NCBI GenBank assembly: GCA_964007475.1 | Contig: OZ023273.1 | Coordinates: 5,184,176 to 5,248,175, forward strand | Direction: 5' to 3' | Source of the DNA: Hybos culiciformis | Taxonomy: Eukaryota; Arthropoda; Insecta; Diptera; Hybotidae | DNA: 64,000 bases | Shown here: positions 25,997 to 38,600 of the stretch, one piece after another | How the letters are laid out: each line of letters opens with the position of its first letter | How positions within the stretch are numbered: position 1 is the first letter of the stretch | Program-made: the position numbers and the translations under genes | The notes under the pieces: generated by a model | What the model was told of the DNA's origin: nothing | Database searches by the model: none | What the model saw: the letters and a program-made list of their open reading frames with translations, nothing else

Positions 25997-27763
25997 CTAA
26001 ACAATTAAAAAATTTCTTTTCGATGTTTTATATTTAACAAAAGCTATTTCGATAATAAAAATAATAAATGCTGTAGAGTGACCCACTAAAATTACAACAA
26101 ATCCATACTTAAAATCCGAAACATAATACATTGTATTTTCATTTTTATCAGAATCAGTGTATTTTCTATGTTTCAATTTTCCTAATTTAAATCCATCATT
26201 AACATTGTCTGTTGACCATTTCCCATTCAGCAATCCACTTTCAAATGTATGTAGCATAAATGAAGATAAAGAGTGAAAATAGAAACTATTCGGATTCATT
26301 GGTAAACCATAAATGTCGTATAAAAGTGGTTCATTTAATATGTACATTCTAACAGCACCTACACCTTTATCTTGATTAAAATAAAATCGAACTCTATGAA
26401 GATTATTTGCAGATGAATAATTTGTATTCAAATCCATTAAATTTTGTAATGATTCTTCAGACGTAATTTTAATAAATAAATTTTCCAATGATGTGTTATC
26501 AAATCTTTTTGACGAGGTCAACAATTGAATTCCACTTTTTCTCAAGTCATTGATTGTTTTCAATTTATTTTCGAAAAGACCTGAAGACATTATGCTCGAT
26601 AATTTTGACAAATATGTCATTGATATCAAAAATCCCAAAGTAATTGATCCAAAATATATTAAATTTAATTTTACAACTGGAGAACGTCTAATTCTCCAAC
26701 ACGGTAGAAAAAGGCACAATGCCATTATTTTTATAAATGATTTACCGATTTCAAAATTAGATTTAGTCGAAAAGTATTCCACAATAGATTCAGTAAATGA
26801 AATAAATAAAATTGCTACTAACAAAGTTATACCTAAAGATGATTGACCAAAAAATGGTATAATTAAATATTGCGACCTAGGAATTCTAGATGGAACCGGT
26901 AAAATTGCATACATACCAGCTGATTCATATTCGGTTATAAAACTATTTAATTGAGAAGCATTTTTAATACTTAATGCATCAGGACATATGTCAATTTCAA
27001 ACGAATGTATTTTTTCCTGAACAACTATTGAATAATTCGGATAATTTTGAACCATATTTGAAACCAGTGTGCCATTGATCAAACTAACAAAATGATCAAG
27101 CAATATATAATAAATGCCACTGTAATACATTTTACCATTGATTTCTTGACCATAACTTGCTGGTGGATCGTCTCTGAAATATAGCCGAAACGGATGTTTG
27201 TGTATATTGTGAACTTTATTCCAAAATAAATTTTTCACTGGAGTCGCGGTTAAATTCAATAATTTGAGATGAGGATACGGTTCATATGAAAATATCTCTC
27301 CTTGATTAAATAAAATCAATATATTAAGAAATTTAAATCGATAACACCAATTTACCAATTTCTCAATGATGAAAATATTAACATTTATGTCGCCAATAAC
27401 AAAAATTAATTTCCCCATATGAGCTCTATGTAATGAATAATGCACCGAATTCAAAGTTTCAAAATTTAATTTTGAATCAAGTAAAACTATTACAAGAAGT
27501 TTGCGATCAAAATTTTCATGAATTTTAAATAATTCAGAATTTGATGTCATTATAATTTTCGGAATATAATTATCAGAAAATTTAACGTCAGTATTATTTT
27601 TCGAATAAAAAATACATACAGAGTTTTCTTCTCTCAACGAAATCAATTCAGATATTACAAATTTAAGTTTATCAAGTAAATTTATATTTTCTGATAATTC
27701 ATTTTTCACGCAAAAGAAAAACAAAGTTAAAAAACTTAAAATCTTTATAATTTTAAAATTCAT
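25997..27763 (-). CDS. Divergent ionotropic receptor (IR), 588 aa
   Basis: An insect variant ionotropic glutamate receptor, a chemosensory ligand-gated cation channel subunit of the plasma membrane. Residues 1-20 form a hydrophobic signal peptide. An extracellular region follows (about 21-308), containing the DDPPASYGQ and YYSGIYYILLDHF ligand-domain S1 motifs. The first membrane segment is about 309-327, the pore region about 335-360 (IKIMALCLFLPCW), the second segment about 366-385 (GFLISMTYLSKLSS), then an S2 lobe with the TINDLRKSGIQLL motif, and a last membrane segment about 552-575. The glutamate-contacting Arg/Thr/Asp of true iGluRs are not evident, as in other divergent IRs. It is one exon without stops, and the start is the first ATG before the signal peptide. 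The neighbour at 28268-30019 is a clear paralogue in the same orientation, so this is a tandem duplicate. Members of such divergent IR clades usually act in taste; the ligand is unknown. Confidence 0.88.
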   Translation of the reverse strand: MNFKIIKILSFLTLFFFCVKNELSENINLLDKLKFVISELISLREENSVCIFYSKNNTDVKFSDNYIPKIIMTSNSELFKIHENFDRKLLVIVLLDSKLNFETLNSVHYSLHRAHMGKLIFVIGDINVNIFIIEKLVNWCYRFKFLNILILFNQGEIFSYEPYPHLKLLNLTATPVKNLFWNKVHNIHKHPFRLYFRDDPPASYGQEINGKMYYSGIYYILLDHFVSLINGTLVSNMVQNYPNYSIVVQEKIHSFEIDICPDALSIKNASQLNSFITEYESAGMYAILPVPSRIPRSQYLIIPFFGQSSLGITLLVAILFISFTESIVEYFSTKSNFEIGKSFIKIMALCLFLPCWRIRRSPVVKLNLIYFGSITLGFLISMTYLSKLSSIMSSGLFENKLKTINDLRKSGIQLLTSSKRFDNTSLENLFIKITSEESLQNLMDLNTNYSSANNLHRVRFYFNQDKGVGAVRMYILNEPLLYDIYGLPMNPNSFYFHSLSSFMLHTFESGLLNGKWSTDNVNDGFKLGKLKHRKYTDSDKNENTMYYVSDFKYGFVVILVGHSTAFIIFIIEIAFVKYKTSKRNFLIV

Positions 27764-28267
27764 TATTTAAAAAAAAAAATTATTATTAAAAATGTAGCTA
27801 ATGCGTTAACTATAATATAAACAGGAGCAAAGACGTCTGACTAAAATATTTTTCGATGTTCTCAGTGTATTTATTATATCAATATTCCTTAATGTACAAT
27901 TTAAGCCTATAATTAGTTTAAAAAAAAAGAATAATTATTATTAATAAAGTCAAAAATTTATTTAAGAAATTATGATGATTTATGACTTCGGTCACTTCCC
28001 ACTTATTTATGCTTTAATTTTCTGCTAAATATATTCCAATAAATTAATTACTATGTTTAATTCCTCAATGTTACAAAATATTCATTTATATTCACACTTA
28101 TGTAAAATATATTTGAGTAAATATTTGTAGAATAAACAATAAACAATTATTTCGAATTCTTCAACTTGAAATTTGCGAGGAATTCACGATGAAGAAAAAC
28201 TTTCGAATAAGTTGGATATTGTCTAAAATTCCTACACAACAAATTGATTTATAATTTATTTTAAAAT
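27764..28267. other. Intergenic gap between the two receptor genes
   Basis: About 500 bp of AT-rich DNA holding the promoter of the 588-aa receptor and the 3' end of the 583-aa one. No specific site identified. Confidence 0.4.
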
Positions 28268-30019
28268 TTATTTGAAATAAATCTTAACTACATGTTCTGC
28301 TATTAAAACTATCATTGCAAGCGAATGACCTAATAAAATGACTACAAAAGCATATTCAAAGTCTGCTATTTTGAATAATTTATTATCATTTCGATTCCGT
28401 TCGTTCGGAATTTTTCGTTTTAATTCTCCAAACTTGAATCCATCATTTATGTTGTCCGAAAACCATTTTTCTTGTAATAATCCACTTTCAAATGTTCTTA
28501 ACATAAAAAATGATAAAGGTTCGAAAAATAAGCTATTTGGATTCATTGGTAAACCATAGATGTCATAATGTAGAGGTTCGTTTAAAATATACATTTCAGG
28601 CTCATGTAAATTGCTCATTTGATTAAAATAATACCATGCTTTGTGAAATGAAACAGCTAAGGGGTAATTTTTATTAAATTCCATCATATGTCTCTTTGCA
28701 TCATCTCTTGAAACTATGATTAATATATCTTCAATTGTTGTGTTCTCAAATTTTGTAGATGACGTAACTAGTTTCAAGCCATTTCTTCTTAAATCTTCAA
28801 TGGTTTTTAATTTTTCTTCAAAAATTCCAGTAGACATTAAACTTGATAATTTAGTGAAATATGTCATTGATATCAAGAATCCAATCACAATTGTCCCTAC
28901 ATAAATTAAATTTAATTTAACAATTGTGGATCGATTAATTCTCCAACATGGCATAAAGAGGTAAAGAGCCATTATTTTGAGAAATGATTTTCCTATGTCA
29001 AAGTAAGACTCATCAATTGAATATAGTATAGTAGCTTCAATCAACGAAGTACAAACAATTGAAATTGCCAGCATTAAACCAAAATATGTTTTTGTTATAA
29101 ACGGAAAAATTAAATATCTAGAGTTAGGTATTCTTGCTGGATTCGGTAAAATAGCATATGTACCACTTGCTACAAATTCAGTTATTAAACTATTTAGCTG
29201 TGTTAAGTTTTTTATGCTAATAGCATCAGGGCTTGCATCTATTTCATAAATTTCCAATTTTTTTTGTCGGTCATATGAATAATTTGGATAATTTAATGTA
29301 TTTTGAGAAATCATAGTGCCATTAATTGATTTCACAAAATGATCTAATAAAATGTAATAAATACCACTGTAATGCATTTCGCCATTCATAAATTTACTAT
29401 AACATTCTGGTGGATCATCTTTAAAAAATATATTAAACGAATGTTTATGAATATTTTGAACTTTGTTCCAAAATACACTTTTCACTGGAGTTTCGGTTAA
29501 ATTCATCAATTTCAAACTGGGGTATGGTTCAAATGAAAAAATTTCTCTACGATTAAATAAAATCAATATATTAAGAAATTTAAATTGATAACACCAATTG
29601 CACAGATTTTCAATAAAACTCATTTCATGTATATCGTCATTAATGACAAATATCAATTTTGTCATCCGTGCCTTATGCAAAGTAGAATGCACTATATTTA
29701 GAAGTTTAAAATTTATTTCAATATCGATAAAAACTATTCCAAGGACATTGCGATTAAATATTTTATAAATTTCTATATTTGATTCAGTATTAAATATTAT
29801 TATAGGTAAATCATTTCGATATAAATGTGATGTTCGGTTAGTGTTTAACATATATAAACAAATTGACGTGAAACGATAAATTGAATTTAAATCAGTTATC
29901 AAATATTGAAGTTTTTCGATATTTCTTAAATCTTTCATATTTTTATCAGCAACAGTACTGCAAAAAGTAACAAAATAAAAACATAGAAAACGTTTAATTC
30001 CTGAAATTTTGACAGACAT
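28268..30019 (-). CDS. Divergent ionotropic receptor (IR), 583 aa
   Basis: Paralogue of the adjacent receptor. It is single-exon and of nearly equal length, and the two share long identical blocks such as YYSGIYYILLDHF, CYQFKFLNILILFN (CYRFKFLNILILFN in the neighbour) and YDIYGLPMNPNS. The signal peptide is at about 1-24. The first membrane segment is about 311-333, the pore around 343-360 (LKIMALYLFMPCW), the second segment about 369-387, and the last near 553-575. The S2 motif is TIEDLRRNGLKLV. The extracellular part is the more diverged half, as expected if the two sense different ligands. The frame is intact, so both copies look functional. The usual partner of such tuning IRs (a co-receptor such as Ir25a or Ir76b) is not in this window. 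Confidence 0.88.
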   Translation of the reverse strand: MSVKISGIKRFLCFYFVTFCSTVADKNMKDLRNIEKLQYLITDLNSIYRFTSICLYMLNTNRTSHLYRNDLPIIIFNTESNIEIYKIFNRNVLGIVFIDIEINFKLLNIVHSTLHKARMTKLIFVINDDIHEMSFIENLCNWCYQFKFLNILILFNRREIFSFEPYPSLKLMNLTETPVKSVFWNKVQNIHKHSFNIFFKDDPPECYSKFMNGEMHYSGIYYILLDHFVKSINGTMISQNTLNYPNYSYDRQKKLEIYEIDASPDAISIKNLTQLNSLITEFVASGTYAILPNPARIPNSRYLIFPFITKTYFGLMLAISIVCTSLIEATILYSIDESYFDIGKSFLKIMALYLFMPCWRINRSTIVKLNLIYVGTIVIGFLISMTYFTKLSSLMSTGIFEEKLKTIEDLRRNGLKLVTSSTKFENTTIEDILIIVSRDDAKRHMMEFNKNYPLAVSFHKAWYYFNQMSNLHEPEMYILNEPLHYDIYGLPMNPNSLFFEPLSFFMLRTFESGLLQEKWFSDNINDGFKFGELKRKIPNERNRNDNKLFKIADFEYAFVVILLGHSLAMIVLIAEHVVKIYFK

Positions 30020-31313
30020 TTTAATTTAAGTTAATTTGAGTTTTAAACATAGACAAAATATAATAATGTGATCAAAGCTGCAGAGCTTAACTTTAACTGT
30101 TTTTTTAATTTTTTTAATATTTTTATCATTAATACAATATTGCTATTCATTTACCAATAATGATTGATAATTATTTTCAAAGTAATTTCAGTAATAATAT
30201 GTTATTTTTAATTATTATTTAACATAATGTTGATTACAAAAACTAGTGTATAGCTTATTCATAAAAATAATATAATATTTACATTAAAACTCATTCCAGC
30301 GCATCTATTCAAATGCATATAATTAAAGGTAAACGTCGAAGACATGAAAAAAAGAACAAAAAATTTTACACATTGTAAAATTAATGAAACAAAAAATTTC
30401 ATTTTTGACATTGTATCTAAAATATATTGACCCCGAATCCCATTATTATCCAATCATATAGTTTACAACTTTAAAGGAATGAATTGAATTTGTTTATATC
30501 ATTGTGCAAATAGAACTTAGTAACGTTTCCAATCCTTATACTTAGTACAAAATATGATAGTTACAAAAATATATACATCTTGAATTAAATTTAATATTTA
30601 TGTGACGTAGAAAATTTCTTTTTTATTGTTCGAAAAATAATTAAAAAGGAATAATGTCATACTCATATACAATGTCTTAAATTATTCATTATGTTACTGC
30701 AAAATTGCCATATTTATGGCAGCATTATTTTTACAATTGCGAGGTTTTAAATCATTGAGCTCTCAATTTAAAATATTTATATAACAAATCAGTATTAAAT
30801 TTGATATGTATAAACATTTTATTTCAATATAACGTTCAATTTAAATTTTTTTTCCAAATCTTGTATAATAATCCTTCAAATTACATCAATATATAATATG
30901 TATTCTAAACTTTTTTAATCTCATATAATACATACCTTAATTCCATTTTCAATGTCAGTTCAATATACGACAATGAATTTTCTGGGTATACATTTTTTTT
31001 TTTAAATAAAGAAAAATCGTATGGAGCAAATAATATTTTATACTAAAAAAAGATAATGCGATGGTGTAATTATTGCGGATTTTTATTTTCTCAAAATAAG
31101 AGTTTTGAAATTTTAAATAAATTAGGCTCTAATTAAAAGTTTAAGTACTCAAAACTTTAATATTATTGCTATGAAATGAAAACTAAAGCGATATATAATA
31201 GTTAATTTTAGGCTAAATCAAATAGAACAGAACGGGTTACTTAAAATTAGAGAAACTTTACTTAAGATACAGAAAATTGGAACTTTGGATTCAAAAAGCT
31301 CGAGACATTCCTG
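30020..31313. other. Non-coding stretch upstream of the receptor pair
   Basis: The promoter of the upstream receptor is expected close to 30020. No gene or structured repeat seen. Confidence 0.4.
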
Positions 31314-31680
31314 CACACAAAAAAAAACTCAGTATTTCTAACAAAAATATTTCTGTTGCCATTTAACAAAATTCAATCTTTAATTTTAATAAAAAATTTG
31401 TAAGAGGAACACAATATTTGTTATTTTAAGTGGATAGAAATTGTTAACGTTAAAGAAAGCTTCTTTGTATTAACAAAAATTAAAATTTCTAAAATTAACA
31501 AATATGATCGTTAATTCAATAAATAAGTTTTGACTTTTAACAAAAAAAATTTCAATATTATGTGGATTAGATAAAAAATTTCATTGTTGTAACAAAACTA
31601 GAATTTGGTTTTTTTTAACAACATTTTTAATTATAACAACAAAAAGATTTAATTTGAAATATCTTAAAGTAACAAATACT

Positions 31681-31834
31681 TGTGTCGATGTTTATCAAAC
31701 CGCGTCTATTCCATTTTTTTTTTTAAATTTAAAAATAGCAAAAACTGATAGCAAATTCGAAGACGAATCCAACGATGTATTATACTCATTTTTTTTCAAA
31801 AGTGGAATTGACGAGTTTTGATAAACATCGACAC
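31681..31834. repeat. Nested short hairpin element
   Basis: The left arm TGTGTCGATGTTTATCAAA is matched by TTTGATAAACATCGACACA at the right, followed inward by further imperfect pairing (ATTCCA with TGGAAT). About 154 bp in all, probably a small MITE or an internal fold of the host element. Confidence 0.65.
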
Positions 31835-31942
31835 ACTTGTATCATATTAACAGAATTTTTTTGGTAAAACAAAATATTTTTTTAACGTACAAAATATATT
31901 CTGTGCGAACTTATATTTTCCATTTTACACATTGCCGTAAAT

Positions 31943-32015
31943 GTAGTTCATAGCTCAGTGGCAGAGTTCGTGGATTGCAATGTTTAGGACAGTGGTTCGA
32001 AGCTACAAGCGGGCA
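31943..32015 (+). other. tRNA-like sequence (SINE head or tRNA pseudogene)
   Basis: TAGCTCAGTGGCAGAG matches the RNA polymerase III A box and D arm. GTGGTTCGAAGCTAC, 34 bases further on, matches the B box and T arm. The spacing fits a tRNA; the closest feel is tRNA-Cys-like, with TTGCAAT in the anticodon-loop position. The anticodon stem does not pair well and the acceptor stem is poor, so a functional tRNA is unlikely. About 300 bp of A-rich sequence follow, as in a tRNA-derived SINE. Confidence 0.45.
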
Positions 32016-32021
32016 TGAAAA

Positions 32022-32340
32022 AATTATTAAATAAAAAAAATTTAAAAAATAAATAAAAAAATAAGAAAAATAAAATAAATAAAAAAAATTAAATAAAATA
32101 AAAAAAAATAAAAAATAAATTAAAATTGAAAAAAAAAAAAAAAATAATAAAAAAAAAAAAAATAAAATAAAAAATTAAAAAAATAAAAAAAAATTAAAAA
32201 AAATTAAAAAAAAAATAAAAAAAATTAAAAAAGTAAAAAAATAAAAAAAATGAAAAAAAAAATAAAAAAAAAAATGAAAAAAAAATTAATAAAAAAAAAA
32301 AAAATAAATAAATAAAAAATTAAATAAATAAAAAAAAAAT
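32022..32340. repeat. A-rich low-complexity run of AAATA-type units
   Basis: About 320 bases composed almost only of A and T on this strand, mostly AAAAATAAAT-like units. It directly follows the tRNA-like sequence and may be an expanded tail. Confidence 0.8.
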
Positions 32341-32664
32341 TTAGTCTAGTAAATTTTTTTTTTGCATTTGCGGTGTTTTTGCTGATGAATTTGAAAGGTT
32401 TTTGATTTTTGGGTATAACAAACTTTGTTTTTGTAAAGATACAAATTATTCGTAAATTTAACACTATAATAATCGTTAATCAGACAAAAGTTTTTTTCTA
32501 TCATAACGAAATATTTTATTACATTAACACAATATTTTGAAAACGATTTTAACATAAATAATTTATCTTTAGAACAAATATTTCTGTTGGCGCTATACGA
32601 ACAAAATATTTGTTGTTTTAATCTACATTTTTAGTTCGAAATACTGAGTTTTTTTTTTGTGTGT

Positions 32665-35600
32665 GTGTGAAAAAAAAATAAAATTTACGGAGTCACTTTA
32701 CTGATTCAATTTGCAAATGTTTTTAGCATTTTGTCTTCAAAGTTTTATTTCAATTTCGTTAAAATTCATCTGCCTTTGTTAAGTTTTAAATGCGATAATC
32801 CGTTTTTTGGATTTTATACGCGAACGCAACGAAATATAAGTTTGGGTAAAAATGTACATGTACATTGTACTTGTATGTACATTATACCGAATGTACATAT
32901 TTAATGTAAGTACATGTATGTATGTACATATAGAATATATAACGAATATGTTGATTTTTCCTTCACCAACAAAATAAAAAGTCTTTTAAGATGAATGTCT
33001 GCATTTTTTTTGTATGAATGTGAAAATTTATTTTTATGAAACTGAAGTTTTTGCTATTGCTAATGTTGAATTTTATGTTTTTTATTAATCATTATTGTGT
33101 ATATTAATATATATAGGTAAATAATAATAAATACAAAGATAAAAATGTCTATTGGGAAGACCATTATTTGCAACATCCATCGTCCTTAATTTCTTAAATT
33201 AGGCAAAATAAAGAAATTTTTATTAAACGCAAATTTTAATAATCGAACCCCCCACGACTTAATTTCCTCACATAAGTTAAAAAAAAAAATTATCTGTTTT
33301 TTTTCTCTGAGAAAATGTATCTGAAAATATATTGAAACTCAACTGTCAACAACAGCAGATTAACATAAAGTATTATGATTACAATTTTCTTGAATTATAA
33401 TATAGGAAGTAGGTATATCATTTTTTCTTATGACATTGAAATTTAATAATTCAATTATTTTTATTTCAACTATATAGCCTCGTGTACAAGCTCTTTCATG
33501 TTAAAATTTCAATGATTTTCCACAATAAAAAAATTTTCGCTTATTGCATCCCAATTACTGAGAGATGAAATCTTTATTTTTTATCCTATTGTATTTTAGT
33601 ACGCAGACAATAATATTTTATTTTCACTATTTTAATCTAACTATTCTATTCTAAATTATATTATATGCTTTCATCAGAAATAAAAAATACAATAATGTAC
33701 ATACAAGTAATTTTGTTACGAAGGACACAACAATGAGCAGCTCATAAGTTATACTATGAATTGATATTATAATACACTATAAACAGATAACTGATTTTCT
33801 TTTTTATGTCAAAAGCTTTTCTCATATTTCAATTTCAAGTACATAATAAAGTATTTTTTTCTCTTGAATTATACTTTTCTCAACAAAAAAAAAAATCCAT
33901 TTTCCAATGCTATAAAATAAAAAAAAATCCTGAAATTTTACAAAAAATAAAAGGAATTATGAATTTTTTATCGTCTAAGTTGCAAATTTTTCAATCACAT
34001 TCAGAAAGTAGATGTACAAAATTTCTGTACGAAATTGTTAAATATTGTAAACAAAATTTTACCATATTTTTATTAGTATTATACATATATAATGTTTATA
34101 AATACATTTATATATTTATAATAATATACGTCACTTGGAAAAAACATTAGTTTTTGTTTAGATCTCAAAGAAGTACCTATAAAATATAATAAATGTTATC
34201 TTTACCAACTAAAATTATTCCGTATGTTATGTTTAATACGATGTATTTAACTTATTTTTAAATAAAAACATTAAGCCAAAAAATTATTAAATTTTAAACA
34301 GTTCGTCGTATTTATATTTACGTAAACCTTATTTTTAATTATCTTAATTGGGTAGAGTAATTCAGGTTAAACCTTTATTCAAGATATATTCAAATTTTTT
34401 AAAATTTAGTCTTTTGTAATACTTTTTCATAAATTTTCTAGTTTCTGAGAAATTTTTCAGTAACCACCCACGTTTTTAGATAAAATCCTAAAATCAAATT
34501 GTACATTTGTAAGAGTACCTGTACTTTTATTTTTAAATTACACAGATTATGATTATTACATACTTAAAAAATATAATAGATAGGATTTAAGAGTACGTAA
34601 ATATAATAAAACTTATCATAATGTCATCACATAATAGTTTCCAGTGTGATGATAATATTATTCACAAAAAAAGTATTAGATTTTATACATATTCAATTAA
34701 ACATGTTTTTGATATCTTTATGGTTAAAAAATGTGTGATTCTTAATTGTAAAATTATCCATATACAAATTCATTTTATTATACTTACAATATACTTTTAT
34801 ACTATTATTTCTATTCCCAGATTTTTAGTATACTTTTTAAATAAAAAATACTATCTCATTTACAATTATATTGCCACAAAAGTATGTAAATCCATGTCAA
34901 TTTACACCCAAAAGTTTTTCAATCTTTAAAACAAAAAAAAAAAATATTACTAATATTATAAAATATAATAAAGAAAAACAAAATATACAACTTAAATAAT
35001 TTGATGAAAAATTTCTTTAAAGAAACTAAAAACCACTGAAGATGAAATATTGTGACCACAATGAATGAAATTAATAAACAAAATCTTCTTCTTCTTTTTT
35101 TTTTTTTGTTAAGAAAACATAACCTTGAAGATAGAAAATATTGTATACATAAAGCTTTAAAATGTTAAAGAACTTCATTATCCTTGAATGTAATATCAAT
35201 AAAATATAAAATGTCAGAGAGGATAAAATTTAAATTAAACATTATTTTTTTTTTGTTTTTGGGATGAAAATAAAAAAAATTATGAATTTAGATAATATAG
35301 TGGAAGAAACCATCATAATTTTATGTTTGTGAAGTTATTTTTGCGAAATCTAAAATGAAAAAAAAAAATCAACTGATAATAAACAGATGGTCCCCATAAA
35401 TATTTAGAAAACGGAATTTATGAGTAATTTATTTTCTCAATCTGATAAAAATAAAACATATAAACAAAAAATGTTTAAATTGGCTTACAAGAATGTACTG
35501 TGATTGAGTACGCAAATCTAAAAAAACAATATGAGCTTTCGTTTGTATTTTCGTAAAGGAAGGCACTTTAAATTTTGAAGTAATATAAATATACCGATAA

Positions 35601-38600
35601 CGTCTAGCCAACATAATGTCAATATTGACTATGAATCCAAAAATAGGCTTTAGTATTCGCATTATCCGTTGTTTGTTTTTTATGGAACCCATTAAAAAAA
35701 AACTTAAAGTCAATACATCTCTTTAACTTTTAAGTGGCATAAAGTTAATTAATGCTATGTCCGCTTATGACATCTTCCTGTAAATATATCAATTTTCTAT
35801 ATATATAAACAGGTTTGTACTTTGTGGGCATATTTTTTTATTTTTAATATCATTAAAAAAAATTACTTCTCATTTTTCCTCTGAACATTTACTTTCAATT
35901 TTTGTTAAAGTGATCTCAGTTTGGATTGTGTATAATGATTTCATGTTTTTAAAATTTTTAAATGTCATCAACATTTCATAAGATATCAAGAGTTTATTAA
36001 AATATTATTAAAACAATATATACATATGAAAGCAAATAGTTTTATTTTAATATTATATCGAAGAGTTTTTCAACAAATTATAATTAAAAGAAAAATAAAA
36101 TAACAAATTCATTAAAAAAACAGTGTTAGAGGGTGGTTTTTTTTTAACTTTTTTGGTATTACATACAAGTTCCTTATTAGAATATAGATTTCACTGATAT
36201 TCCAAATTATATTTATATTAAAGTATAATTTTTAAAAGTGGGTTTTTTATTCGAGTTTTTAAACTTTTTTTTGGTATTACATTACATAAAAATTCCTAAT
36301 TAGAATATATATAATTTCACTCCTACTCTATTTTATATAAATATTAAATATATTTATTATTTTTGAGTTTTTGAGGCCTTAGAATTCTTTTTCCGAGTTT
36401 TTAAGCATTTGTTGGTATATTATAAACGAATTTCGTTGTTATAGAAGATAGAAGTTGACAAAAATAACTCTTGAACAAATTAAAAAGTGGTAAGAAAATT
36501 TCAAAGAAAAATTCTGATATTCAATACAATTTTTGTTTTGATTAAAAACTTTTTACTCAATTAATTTTAAAAAAATTTTCTTATCAAATTTCTCCAAAAT
36601 TAATTGTTTATAATAAAAAAATTTTCTTGAAGAAAGGATTTCCAAAGTTAAATTATTACCCTTTTTTTTCAAAGATACATTATTATATACATTTATATGC
36701 ATATTAAAAAAAAGGATAATGAAGAGTTATAAATAATAATGAAAATAAAATTTCTTGGAAAAATCATAATAATACAGCTAGCAATTATACTATTACAATA
36801 TATATATATATATATATATATATAGTAGTATATGCAATATGTTACGCATTTTTAACTTTTAATTGATCTATTTCGTTCTTCAAAGGAAAATTAAACGAAA
36901 ACTTGGAAGAAAAATAAAATTAATATAATATAAATGGTTTGAGGTTATTTTTTAATCATTATTATATATATATAGAAAAATTATTTCTTATAAAAACTTA
37001 AAAGGAAAAAGGATAATTGAAAAACACCTGTTAATTACTAAGGGTTAAGGAAAAAGGATATTATTATGTCTGTTGAAAATATACATTGTATACAGTGATG
37101 TTATTTCATGGTAATAGATTTATTTTCTTAGTTTCTCTTTACAATGGGCATTTATTTAATTTGTGTTATAAAGACATGCGTAATTAATTAATTCTAAATT
37201 TTATTTTTATAAATTTTAGAGTAAGTTGTACAAAAAAAAAAGTTATTAGTAAGAAAATATGCGTAAGTAACAAAATATGCGTTTAATAAATATTTTAAAA
37301 CATTTAGTCAATTTTTTTCTTGTAATTAATGATAATATATATAATAATATTTTATAGAACTATATTGTTCACGTGAGAATATATTCAGTTCCACATCAAG
37401 CTATGAATAAAATAGTTATTATTATATTATCCTGAATAGAAAAACATATCCGCCACAATGTTTTCTTAGTTGACAAACGAATAAAACATAACCATTTTTA
37501 TCCTTCCATCTGATTACAAAATGATAAATGAGAAAAAGCATTTAAGTTGAAAAAAAAAGTTTTAAAACCTATTTCCAAAAAAGAGGATAAACGTATGAAC
37601 ATGTTATGCACACAAAAACTTTAATGCATTTCTTTCTCATTCACATCTCATTTAAAAATATAAAAATATCTTCACTTCAAGGATAAAAATGAGTTTCTTA
37701 AATCCTTTTTTTTTTTTTAATTTAAAATTTTAAATTCTGATAAAAAAGATTCTGAATAACTTTAAATGATATTTGTCTACCTTTGGAATAAAAAATTCAA
37801 TCAAAATTTCGGATTCTAAATTAACATAGCTTTAAATTTTTATCAGAACTAAATAATATTCATAGTTGTTCAGTATTTTATTCAAATTTTTCATTCTTAA
37901 GACTTCAATATCTTCAAAAAACTTTAAATTCCAATTGAGTCTGTAACACAATTATTCGCAAGTGTATCTCTATACTAACATTTTTTCTATATATATATAT
38001 ATTCATTTATTCATTGAAAACAATAAAAAACCTTATTAATAAGTTTTCGGATTATAAATAAATATAATTATGTTGTGTAAGATCTGTCGAAACCAGTAAA
38101 AATTAAAGATATAATAGGAACTTAACAAAAGAAGCATAAACAAGCAGATAAGTAGAAGTTTTAATAGAAAAATATGTAATATTAATTTGAAAACACTAAA
38201 TAGAAGAGATAGATACACAATATTTTACCTACGACGAATGAGAAAATATATAAATTTCTGAATAAAAAAGTATCTTCAAAATATATGTACATAGGTAAAT
38301 ATACCTTAACTTGGGAAATAATAAAAAAATAAAATTCATTCAAATATTTTATTATTTGTTAGAAGATAATACTTTTCTATATACCAACAACATGAGAATT
38401 TGTTTTATATTTTATTTTAATGCCATTTCAGTTCAGTTGATAAGGTTAGAAAAAAAAAATGTTCATAACAATTTTTTTGTTTATTTGAGAGGTCAAGCTG
38501 AAATTTAACACATATTATTTAAATTTTCATATTTTTTACTGCAAACAAATGGGTAGAAAAACATAAAAGGTTTTTCAATGTTTACATTTGGTCAACTCAG

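Larger units (their letters stand above)
31314..32664. mobile_element. Inverted-repeat element, about 1.35 kb
   Basis: The left end CACACAAAAAAAAACTCAG continues into TATTTC, and the right end is its complement (GAAATACTGAG followed by a T run and GTGTG). The phrase AACAAAAATATTTCTGTTG also recurs near both ends in matching orientation (31343 and 32571). Inside lie a nested hairpin (31681-31834), a tRNA-like sequence (31943-32015) and a long A-rich run. No transposase is visible and no target duplication could be fixed, so the class is open. Confidence 0.55.

Noticed and set aside
26550..26846. Plus-strand open frame of 98 codons inside the receptor gene
   Set aside because: Antisense shadow of a clear coding exon. 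The same applies to 28338-28904 and 48356-48748.
31943..32015. A functional tRNA gene
   Set aside because: The boxes fit but the anticodon and acceptor stems pair poorly, and the sequence sits in a mobile element.
33806..34150. 114-codon open frame on the plus strand
   Set aside because: Low-complexity Ile/Tyr/Lys/Phe translation of AT-rich DNA; no domain, no splice context.
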